The notes below the pieces were generated by a model. That model made no database searches, was not told where the DNA came from, and saw nothing but the letters and a program-made list of their open reading frames with translations. Positions 26,210 to 32,956 of a stretch of 41,011 bases of DNA are shown piece by piece. This DNA comes from Archaeoglobales archaeon. Its GTDB lineage: Archaea; Halobacteriota; Archaeoglobi; Archaeoglobales; Archaeoglobaceae. The stretch covers positions 1-41,011 of the forward strand of contig JAAOZI010000043.1 in the NCBI GenBank assembly GCA_011605865.1. The letters run 5' to 3'. A program made the translations under genes and the position numbers. The first letter of the stretch is position 1. Each line of letters opens with the position of its first letter.

Positions 26210-26874
26210 AAATGCAGGGAAAAGCGGTTTCGGAGGTTGTAGGGGCACTGATGGTTTTGGCGATGATCGTTACTGTAGCGGGAATTCTATACGTTATCTC
26301 TTTTCCAGTTATTTCGTCTGGTCAAGATAACGTCAAATTCAGAAATGCTTTTTTCGATCTTTTTGAGCTTAGAGAAAAAATAGAGAGAGTAAGATCGGGA
26401 CTGGAGCCAAAATCGATGCACAAAATTCAATTCTATGACAATTCCATAAATTTCAAAAATGAGCCGGTGATCAGGATTGGTAGTTCGAATTATACTGTGG
26501 CATCGATAAGCGTTGCCGGAAGCGGCTGGGAATTGATTTATGAGAACGGGGCAATAATTGAAAGGAGAATCTATGAAAGGATGCTGAGCGCACCAAACAT
26601 AAACTACAACAACGGAACCCTGTACCTACCGATCATAATTCTCAAAGGAAACTTTTCTGCGGGTGGAAGGGGGGAGATCACGTTATATCTCTCGCTAAAA
26701 AATTCTTATGTTCTCACCGGCATTGGAAATATAGCTTTTTACTCAAAGAACCTGAAAGCTTGGAAGGAATTTTTTAACAAAACCGGTATTTTTTACGAGT
26801 CTCATCCTGACAGAATCGAAATTCCGAGTGCGAATTACTATGCTGTCGTTTACGAGGTGTCGGTGAATGAGTGA
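26206..26874 (+). CDS. Pilin-like protein (VSEVVG-type N-terminus)
   Basis: The 222-residue protein starts at TTG, six bases after GAGGTGAG (26192-26199). Its N-terminus, MKMQGKAVSEVVGALMVLAM, is the classic archaeal pilin-type pattern: basic leader, cleavage after GKA, then VSEVVG and a hydrophobic helix. The outer part is beta-rich with repeated short strands (VIRIGSSNYTVASISVAG, LYLPIIILKGNFS) and several sequons. It resembles haloarchaeal DUF7289-type proteins (recollection, not searched). ATG 26212 is an alternative start. Function unknown; likely a subunit of the same surface fibre or complex. Confidence 0.72.
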   Translation: MKMQGKAVSEVVGALMVLAMIVTVAGILYVISFPVISSGQDNVKFRNAFFDLFELREKIERVRSGLEPKSMHKIQFYDNSINFKNEPVIRIGSSNYTVASISVAGSGWELIYENGAIIERRIYERMLSAPNINYNNGTLYLPIIILKGNFSAGGRGEITLYLSLKNSYVLTGIGNIAFYSKNLKAWKEFFNKTGIFYESHPDRIEIPSANYYAVVYEVSVNE

Positions 26875-27595
26875 AAGAGCTGTTTCGGAGGTTTTGAGCT
26901 ATATCTTAATTTTCGGCGTGGTTATGACTGCTATCAGCATAGTGTACTCACAGGTTTACACATCGACTGTCGAAACATCGCAGAAATTCAAAGTTGAAGG
27001 AATCCGCGAAAGTTTCAAGAAAATCTACAACGTCTTTGTCCTATCTGTCTACGGGGGTGCAGCCCTCCAGCAAATACAGATCGAACTCCAGGGAGGTACC
27101 ATCAGCGTTGAAAACTGCACCTATGTAAGTATTAAGATAGGGAATGAACCTTACAGTATCTATACAAAATCCCTGAACTATCAGCTCGGAAACTATCGCA
27201 TCTCCTTCGAAAACGGTGCTCTCTGGGAAAGCTATTACGGATACAACAGGTCCGTACAAACTCCCAGCATATACATAAAGTCGGTTCAGGTTCCGCAGGC
27301 AAGTGGTGTAGATCAAGTTTTCGTTATCGTTATCAATGAAATTGACGGCGATGTTACCGTTTCGGGAGAGGGTTCAATTGTGATCATTTTCAATTCCTCT
27401 CTTCAGTCTTCGGCCTTGTACAAGGAAAAGGATGTAACTATCAACATAACCTCCCCATTTGCCGATCTCTGGGAAGGATATTTTAGAAATTTTGGGAGCG
27501 TAAGCCGAGAAAACAATACCGTAATATTTAACAAACACGCAGATACAGTAATCCTGACGATTTACAAAACAAATGTGTCAACGAGAAGTATATAG
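26867..27595 (+). CDS. Pilin-like protein (VSEVLS-type N-terminus), paralogue of preceding gene
   Basis: The 242-residue protein begins MSERAVSEVLSYILIFGVVM, again a short basic leader followed by VSEV and a hydrophobic helix. It has the same layout as the preceding gene: a helix after the membrane segment, then strands such as CTYVSIKIGNEPYSIYTKSL with NYRISFENGALWE, close to NYTVASISVAG and ELIYENGAIIE in its neighbour, which suggests paralogy. The ATG overlaps the upstream gene by eight bases. It is the last gene of the operon, ending 18 bases before the convergent eL40 gene. Confidence 0.72.
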   Translation: MSERAVSEVLSYILIFGVVMTAISIVYSQVYTSTVETSQKFKVEGIRESFKKIYNVFVLSVYGGAALQQIQIELQGGTISVENCTYVSIKIGNEPYSIYTKSLNYQLGNYRISFENGALWESYYGYNRSVQTPSIYIKSVQVPQASGVDQVFVIVINEIDGDVTVSGEGSIVIIFNSSLQSSALYKEKDVTINITSPFADLWEGYFRNFGSVSRENNTVIFNKHADTVILTIYKTNVSTRSI

Positions 27596-27613
27596 ACCTA
27601 GAAAGCAGTTACG

Positions 27614-27766
27614 CTACTTGCCCTTTCTCTCCTTAGATTTTGGCCTTAGTCCACGGTAGCCGCATTTTCTGCATGTTTCAGCTTTTATCGGGTTTCTGGC
27701 ATTGCATCTCATGCATATCTTCACGTTGAAAAGTCTCGCCTCTGCCTCGGGAAACCTTGCTGCCAT
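27614..27766 (-). CDS. rpl40e: 50S ribosomal protein eL40 (zinc-binding)
   Basis: This 50-residue gene encodes [20 protein letters not shown] and continues with a zinc site made by [10 protein letters not shown] and [14 protein letters not shown], then a basic tail. In eukaryotes eL40 is fused to ubiquitin; archaea have the bare protein, as here. A TATA box at 27787-27794 lies 24 bases before the ATG, so the mRNA is probably leaderless. It is divergent from rps13 and convergent with the pilin-like operon. Confidence 0.93.
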   Translation of the reverse strand: MAARFPEAEARLFNVKICMRCNARNPIKAETCRKCGYRGLRPKSKERKGK

Positions 27767-27786
27767 GGGGAATGCTGTGCGAATCG

Positions 27787-27794
27787 ATATATAA
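27787..27794 (-). promoter_or_regulatory. TATA box for eL40 gene
   Basis: The sequence atatataa on the + strand (tatatat on the minus strand) is centred about 24-25 bases before the eL40 start, fitting a leaderless transcript. Confidence 0.55.
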
Positions 27795-27837
27795 CATTTG
27801 CTAGGGCTTTTGATTCTGGAAAATGGACTCTCGCAAA

Positions 27838-27845
27838 GTATTTAA
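27838..27845 (+). promoter_or_regulatory. TATA box for rps13-rps4-rps11-rpo3 operon
   Basis: gtatttaa, preceded by the BRE-like gcaaa, lies about 40 bases before the rps13 ATG at 27880, leaving a short leader with GGTGATC (27871-27877) as ribosome-binding site. Confidence 0.5.
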
Positions 27846-27879
27846 GCAGTTAAGGAATTGCTCATGCATCGGTGATCAG

Positions 27880-28320
27880 ATGTTCAGGCATATCGTGAGG
27901 ATAGCTGACACGGATCTCGATGGGAGGAAGAATGTGGTTCACGCGCTCACTGCAATCCCGGGTATAGGGATAAGGATGGCAAGAAGCATAGTGAACTCTG
28001 TCGGTTTGGACGGAAAGAAAAAGCTGGGATATCTTTCTGATGAGGAAATAGAAAGGCTGAGAAAATTGGTTGAAGAGGAGCTGGAAGAAAAGATGCCAGT
28101 ATGGATGCTGAACAGGAGGTTTGATCCAATTACCGGGAAAAATATTCATCTCCTTTCAAAGGACGTCGAATTTGCAAGAATGCTGGACATCGAAAGGCTT
28201 ATCAGAATGAAATGCTACCGCGGCATGAGGCATGCAAGGGGCAAAAAGGTTCGCGGTCAGAGAACGAGATCAACTGGAAGAAAGGGCAGAACCGTGGGTG
28301 TTGTTAGGAAGAAGAAGTGA
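27880..28320 (+). CDS. rps13: 30S ribosomal protein uS13
   Basis: uS13 is at the top of the small-subunit head and contacts P-site tRNA. The 146-residue protein has the helix-hairpin-helix ALTAIPGIGIRMARSIV and the C-terminal basic tail GQRTRSTGRKGRTVGV. The frame is open upstream to 27823, but ATG 27880 matches the family N-terminus (MFRHIVRIADTDLDG) and has a proper ribosome-binding site. Confidence 0.97.
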   Translation: MFRHIVRIADTDLDGRKNVVHALTAIPGIGIRMARSIVNSVGLDGKKKLGYLSDEEIERLRKLVEEELEEKMPVWMLNRRFDPITGKNIHLLSKDVEFARMLDIERLIRMKCYRGMRHARGKKVRGQRTRSTGRKGRTVGVVRKKK

Positions 28321-28329
28321 GGTGATTTT

Positions 28330-28830
28330 GTGGGGGATCCAAAGAGAAACAGGAAGCAATATGTTACTCCGGTTCGCCCTTGGGATAGAGCAAGACTTGA
28401 AAGAGAAGTTCAGCTCGTCGTAAAATATGGTCTGAGGAACAAAAAGGAACTGTGGAGGTTCCAGAATCTGCTGAGGAAATACAGAAGAGTAGCTAGGGAC
28501 ATGCTTGGTAAGATAAATCTTCCCGGGAAGGAAGGTGAGATCGCAAGAGCGACAATCCAGGCTGTTATAAAGAAGCTTTACAAGCTCGGAATTCTGCCGG
28601 AAAATGCAACTCTTGATGATATTCTCAGTCTTTCTGTTGAAAATTTCCTTGAAAGAAGGTTGCAGACAGTTGTATTCCGGCAGGGACTTGCGAAGACGAT
28701 TAAACAGGCAAGGCAGCTAATTGTCCATGGCCATGTGGAAGTAGATGGAAGAAAGGTTACATGTCCGAGCTATATAGTTTCGAGAGATGAGGAATCGAAG
28801 GTTGGATTGAGGGTGAGGCAGAATGCCTGA
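28330..28830 (+). CDS. rps4: 30S ribosomal protein uS4
   Basis: uS4 is a primary 16S rRNA-binding protein. The 166-residue archaeal form begins at GTG with [19 protein letters not shown] and has the S4 RNA-binding domain at about residues 100-150: [13 protein letters not shown] and [26 protein letters not shown] at 28318-28324 precedes the GTG. It overlaps rps11 by eight bases. Confidence 0.97.
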   Translation: MGDPKRNRKQYVTPVRPWDRARLEREVQLVVKYGLRNKKELWRFQNLLRKYRRVARDMLGKINLPGKEGEIARATIQAVIKKLYKLGILPENATLDDILSLSVENFLERRLQTVVFRQGLAKTIKQARQLIVHGHVEVDGRKVTCPSYIVSRDEESKVGLRVRQNA

Positions 28831-29215
28831 AAAGATAAGGTGGGGTATAGCTCACATATATTCCTCCTTTAACAATACCATAATAACGATCACCGATATA
28901 ACCGGGGCTGAGATAATAGCAAGGGTTAGTGGCGGAATGATCGTAAAGGCTGCAAGGGATGAGGGAAATCCATACACAGCCATGCAGGGAGCCCTGAGGG
29001 CTGCAAGTATCGCATTGGAGAAAGGGATAAATGCCGTCCACATAAAGGTTAGGGCTCCCGGCGGCAACAGATCGAAGATACCGGGTCCGGGAGCTCAGGC
29101 AGCGATAAGGGCTCTGGCAAGGGCGGGACTGAGAATTGGGAGGATTGAGGACGTAACACCTATTCCGCACGACACCTGCAGACCACCGGGCGGTAGGAGG
29201 GGAAGGAGAGTCTAA
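28823..29215 (+). CDS. rps11: 30S ribosomal protein uS11
   Basis: uS11 is a platform protein near the E site. The 130-residue protein shows [37 protein letters not shown] and the ending [17 protein letters not shown]. Its stop overlaps the rpo3 ATG (TAATG). Confidence 0.98.
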   Translation: MPEKIRWGIAHIYSSFNNTIITITDITGAEIIARVSGGMIVKAARDEGNPYTAMQGALRAASIALEKGINAVHIKVRAPGGNRSKIPGPGAQAAIRALARAGLRIGRIEDVTPIPHDTCRPPGGRRGRRV

Positions 29216-30006
29216 TGGTGAGCATAGAATTTTTGGTTGAAAGGGAAGACAAAATCGTCTTTATTTTGAAAGATGCATCGCCAGCCCTAGTTAACTCGAT
29301 CAGAAGGGCAATGAAATCTCTCGTTCCCGTGCTTGCAATTGATTATGTCGATTTTTATGTAAATTCTAGCTTTTTCTACGATGAAATGATCGCCCACAGG
29401 CTTGCGATGATTCCAATAAAAACGGAGCCCGGAAGATTTAAGATGCCGAAAGAATGCAGCTGCGGAGGAGTTGGGTGTCCGAACTGTCAGATATCCTTCA
29501 GACTTAACGTTGAGGGGCCAAGAATCGTTTATTCCGGTGATTTTGTTAGCGATGATCCCGATGTTCACTTCGTTTACAAGGACATTCCGGTGCTGGAGCT
29601 TTTCAGCGGACAGCAGCTTATGATAGAGGCAGTTGCAAGACTGGGAACTGGAAAGGAGCACTCAAAATTCCAGCCGGTTTCAGTCTGCTATTACAAGATA
29701 ATACCCAGAATAGAGATAGGCGAGAAGTGCGATCTCTGCGGTGAATGCGTTTCTATCTGTCCAAGGAAGGTATTTTCTTTGGATGGGAAAATTAAAGTCT
29801 CAAACCCGCTCGATTGCTCTCTATGCATGGAATGTGTGAAAATCTGTGAAGCGAAGGCGATAAAGATAGTGGAAACGGACGACTACCTTTTCGTAGCGGA
29901 ATCAACCGGTGCTATGCCCGCGAAGGAGGTTCTCAGGCAGGCGCTCCTAATCCTGAAAGGCAAGGCTGAAAACTTCAGGAAGATGCTGGAAGAGCTGAAT
30001 GTTTAG
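29215..30006 (+). CDS. rpo3: DNA-directed RNA polymerase subunit Rpo3 (RpoD) with ferredoxin-like domain
   Basis: Rpo3 is the alpha-like subunit that, with Rpo11, starts RNA polymerase assembly. The 263-residue protein has the alpha-motif IRRAMKSLVPVLAID, a zinc-type loop with Cys81, 83, 88 and 91 (CSCGGVGCPNC), and a ferredoxin-like domain with two complete cysteine sets: Cys172/175/178/182 and Cys201/204/207/211. That pattern would hold two [4Fe-4S] clusters. Similar cluster-bearing forms are known in several archaea, with proposed structural or redox-sensing roles. Its last codons overlap hisA. The usual next genes rpl18e-rpl13-rps9 are missing. Confidence 0.96.
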   Translation: MVSIEFLVEREDKIVFILKDASPALVNSIRRAMKSLVPVLAIDYVDFYVNSSFFYDEMIAHRLAMIPIKTEPGRFKMPKECSCGGVGCPNCQISFRLNVEGPRIVYSGDFVSDDPDVHFVYKDIPVLELFSGQQLMIEAVARLGTGKEHSKFQPVSVCYYKIIPRIEIGEKCDLCGECVSICPRKVFSLDGKIKVSNPLDCSLCMECVKICEAKAIKIVETDDYLFVAESTGAMPAKEVLRQALLILKGKAENFRKMLEELNV

Positions 30007-30715
30007 AGTTATACCTGCTGTTGATATCAAGGACGGTAAGGTAGTTAGACTTAGGCAGGGAAGGGAAAACGAAATCACTTTTGAAGCCGAAAATCCAGTA
30101 AGAGTTGCAAAAAACTGGATCGAGAAAGGAGCAAAGGTTTTGCATGTTATCGACTTGGATGGAGCTTTTCAGGGGAAGCTGAGGCACGAAAGGGAAATAA
30201 GGGAAATAATCTCCCTCGGTGCAGAGGTTCACGTTGGAGGGGGAATAAGGAGCCTGGATCTGGCAGAAAAGCTTCTGAATTTCGGTGCAAGAAGGGTGAT
30301 CCTTGGAACGATCGCATTTGAAAGGGTCGGTGAAGTCAGGAAGTTTGCTGAACGGTGGAAGGATAGGGTGATAATTGCAATTGATACCAAGCAGGGGAAG
30401 GTTGCCGTTAGGGGTTGGAAAGAAAAAACGGAAATCACTCCTTTGGAATTTGCGAGGATTTACGAGGATTGTGAAGTGTCCTTTCTCTACACGAACATCG
30501 ACATTGAAGGGCTTGCCATGGGAATAAACAGGGAGAACTTGGAATTCCTCAGAAAAATAAAAAGGCCTTTTTATGTCGCCGGTGGAATCTCCTCGATTGA
30601 AGACATCCTTTTTATTAAAAAATTGGGTGCAAGGGGAGCAATTCTCGGGTCCGCACTTTACATGGGAAAGATTAAATTAGAGGAAGCTCTCAGGCTTGAG
30701 CATGAAGAGAGTTAG
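29999..30715 (+). CDS. hisA: Phosphoribosylformimino-AICAR ribotide isomerase HisA
   Basis: HisA is the TIM-barrel Amadori isomerase of histidine synthesis (ProFAR to PRFAR). The 238-residue protein has the catalytic Asp9 in VIPAVDIKDGKVVRL and Asp129 in IIAIDTKQGKVAVRGW, plus phosphate-binding loops HVGGGIRS, ILGTIAFE, VAGGISS and AILGSALY. Its ATG lies inside the end of rpo3, an unusual coupling of histidine synthesis to transcription machinery. It overlaps hisB by 14 bases. HisF, the close relative, lacks the VDIKDG...DTKQG set in this order. Confidence 0.95.
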   Translation: MFRVIPAVDIKDGKVVRLRQGRENEITFEAENPVRVAKNWIEKGAKVLHVIDLDGAFQGKLRHEREIREIISLGAEVHVGGGIRSLDLAEKLLNFGARRVILGTIAFERVGEVRKFAERWKDRVIIAIDTKQGKVAVRGWKEKTEITPLEFARIYEDCEVSFLYTNIDIEGLAMGINRENLEFLRKIKRPFYVAGGISSIEDILFIKKLGARGAILGSALYMGKIKLEEALRLEHEES

Positions 30716-31241
30716 TAGGAAGACAGACGAAACGGAGGTATTTGCCGCATTTGATACAGAAAAAACTGAGATAAATACAGGAATAGATTTCCTTGACCAC
30801 ATGCTTTTGACCTTTGCCAGAATTTCAGGTTTTTGCATCGAAGTGAAGGCAAAGGGAAAGGATCAGCACCACTTGATCGAAGACGTCGCTATATGCTTGG
30901 GTAAAAGCATATCGGAAATCGAAAAGAAGGGAATTGAAAGGTTCGGACATGCAATTGTTCCAATGGATGAATCGCTCGCAATTTGCGCAGTAGATTTCAG
31001 CGGCAGGGGTGTTTTTGTCTTTGAAGGGGAAATCAAAGATAGCGGTATCAAGGCCGAGGATTTTCTGCACTTCTTCGATACGCTTGCAAGGAATTCGGGT
31101 TTAAACATCTATTTGGAGCTGAGAGGAAGGAACTCGCATCACATGATGGAGTCGGCATTCAAGGCATTTGCCATTGCCTTAAAGCAGGCATTAAAGAAAT
31201 CCGGCAACGAATACAGAAGCGCGAAAGGTGTTCTCGATTGA
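30702..31241 (+). CDS. hisB: Imidazoleglycerol-phosphate dehydratase
   Basis: The enzyme dehydrates imidazole glycerol phosphate in histidine synthesis using a di-manganese site. The 179-residue protein has the duplicated metal motifs: DFLDHMLL with QHHLIEDVAICLG in the first half and HFFDTLARNSG with NSHHMMESAFKAFA in the second. It is monofunctional (no HisB-N phosphatase). The ATG at 30702 is preferred over an upstream TTG at 30696. It overlaps hisA and the ABC ATPase gene. Confidence 0.95.
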   Translation: MKRVSRKTDETEVFAAFDTEKTEINTGIDFLDHMLLTFARISGFCIEVKAKGKDQHHLIEDVAICLGKSISEIEKKGIERFGHAIVPMDESLAICAVDFSGRGVFVFEGEIKDSGIKAEDFLHFFDTLARNSGLNIYLELRGRNSHHMMESAFKAFAIALKQALKKSGNEYRSAKGVLD

Positions 31242-31900
31242 TAATCTGCGAGAAAGTTTCAAAGAGGTTTGGAGAGAAATTTGCGGTAAGAGATGTTTCT
31301 TTCAGATTTGATAAAAGCCTGGCAGTCCTTGGCTATAACGGAGCAGGAAAAAGCACACTTGCAAAGCTGATTGCCGGAATTTTGAAGCCCAGCTCGGGAA
31401 GAATAGAAGTTTTTGGAAAGGATCCCTATAAATGCGTTGAAGTGAGGCGGAAAATAGGAATAGTCACGCACAATCCGATGCTGTACAGGGAGCTGACGGT
31501 TGAGGAAAACCTTCGGTTTTTTGCGAACCTTTTTCGCATTGAAGAATGGGACTGGATTCTCGATGAACTAAATCTGAGGGATAAATCGAATAAAAGGGTC
31601 CTAGAACTCTCTAGGGGATATTTGCAGAGGGTTGCGATAGCGAGGGCAATGATCTCGAACCCACATCTCCTAATTCTCGACGAGGCCTTCTCTTCCCTCG
31701 ACTTGGAGGGAAGGGAAATCTTGAGGAAGATGATAAGAAATTTTGAGGGATCAATTCTGCTATCAACCCATGATCTGGAAGAGGCGAAGTTCTGCGGGAA
31801 ATTCCTAGTTCTTCATAATGGAGAGGCTGCTTACTTTGGTGAGAGCTACGATGAGGCCGTTGGCATTCTTAGAGCTCACAAAGAAGGATCTGAAGGTTGA
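31238..31900 (+). CDS. ABC transporter ATPase, CcmA-like
   Basis: The 220-residue ATPase has the Walker A motif GYNGAGKSTLAKL, a signature loop LSRGYLQRVAIARA, Walker B HLLILDEAFSSLD and the H-loop STHDLEEA. Size and the permease partner downstream point to CcmA, the ATPase of the cytochrome c maturation exporter, or another short ABC-2 system. It starts at TTG, overlapping the hisB stop, with AAGGTG a few bases upstream. It overlaps the permease gene by 50 bases. The CcmA assignment is moderate; no CcmC, E, F or H gene is visible nearby. Confidence 0.8.
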   Translation: MIICEKVSKRFGEKFAVRDVSFRFDKSLAVLGYNGAGKSTLAKLIAGILKPSSGRIEVFGKDPYKCVEVRRKIGIVTHNPMLYRELTVEENLRFFANLFRIEEWDWILDELNLRDKSNKRVLELSRGYLQRVAIARAMISNPHLLILDEAFSSLDLEGREILRKMIRNFEGSILLSTHDLEEAKFCGKFLVLHNGEAAYFGESYDEAVGILRAHKEGSEG

Positions 31901-32486
31901 AGTTAGGAGCAAGTCAAGTATAAATCAGATGGTTCTATTTGCCATCGCTTCAGCTTTTATTTTCAGCCTTTCAGTGGATGCCGAGAAATTTTTCGGACAG
32001 ATACTGATGATAGTCGTACTCTTTTCCTCGATGCTTTCATGTTCCGCCACCGTTGTTCGGGAATTCGAGCTGGAAACTGTTGATGGATTGAAACACTCCA
32101 TGAGTTCTAGGGAAATAATTGCGGGCAAGATCGTCTCAAACTCGCTGATAGTTTTCTTCCTCGTTCTCATCATCACACCCGTTTGTTATGCGCTTTTCAA
32201 CCTTAGTGGCGACTTTTTACTTCTCTTGATTTCCCTTTTAATCTCATCCCTGCCGATATCCACGACTGTAACGCTTCTTTCGCCCCTTTCGGCATTCGCG
32301 AAGGGAAGGGAAATGCTTTTACCCGCCATGCTCTTTCCAATCATCTTTCCAGTATTCATACCATCCTTTAAGCTTCTTGGCTTTTCTTATGCCGGAATTT
32401 TTGATTTTATTAGTGCAATGTTCCTCCTTTCGTACACAGGACTGATCTTTTCGCTCTCTCTGATCCTTTCCGAGCATTTATTCTAA
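31851..32486 (+). CDS. ABC transporter permease, CcmB-like
   Basis: This 211-residue membrane protein has six hydrophobic stretches and the layout of CcmB (ABC-2 family): ELTKKDLKVEVRSKSSINQM before the first segment, then RE-rich loop VVREFELETVDGLKHSMSSREIIAGK, and a C-terminal pair of segments around LLPAMLFPIIFPVFIPSFKL. CcmB acts with CcmA in cytochrome c biogenesis. ATG 31851 fits the family N-terminus; the frame is open to 31818 inside the ATPase gene. It ends before the lsm promoter. Confidence 0.75.
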   Translation: MRPLAFLELTKKDLKVEVRSKSSINQMVLFAIASAFIFSLSVDAEKFFGQILMIVVLFSSMLSCSATVVREFELETVDGLKHSMSSREIIAGKIVSNSLIVFFLVLIITPVCYALFNLSGDFLLLLISLLISSLPISTTVTLLSPLSAFAKGREMLLPAMLFPIIFPVFIPSFKLLGFSYAGIFDFISAMFLLSYTGLIFSLSLILSEHLF

Positions 32487-32500
32487 GCCTGAATCCGATA

Positions 32501-32510
32501 CTTTTAAATA
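32501..32510 (+). promoter_or_regulatory. TATA box for lsm-rpl37e-purF operon
   Basis: cttttaaata, preceded by the BRE-like ccgata, lies about 38 bases before the lsm ATG. A short leader would retain the AAGGAGGTTGG ribosome-binding site at 32530-32540. Confidence 0.55.
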
Positions 32511-32531
32511 GCAAAGGTAGACGAACCTTAA

Positions 32532-32776
<245 letters not shown>

Positions 32777-32777
<1 letters not shown>

Positions 32778-32956
32778 TGTCAGACGGAACAGCCGCGATG
32801 GGCAGAAGGAATAGAATAAGGGTGCACGTGCGATGCAGAAGGTGCGGCAGGAATTCATTTAACTGGAGCAAGAGATACTGCGCAGCCTGCGGTTTTGGGA
32901 GGAGCAAAAAACTCAGAAGCTATAACTGGGTGAAAAAGAAGAAGGATAGCAACTGA
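32777..32956 (+). CDS. rpl37e: 50S ribosomal protein eL37 (zinc-binding)
   Basis: The 59-residue protein begins [20 protein letters not shown] and has a four-Cys zinc site in [12 protein letters not shown] and [14 protein letters not shown], the eL37 signature. The ATG overlaps the lsm stop codon; its stop overlaps the purF start (TGATG). An in-frame GTG at 32774 is less likely. Confidence 0.95.
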
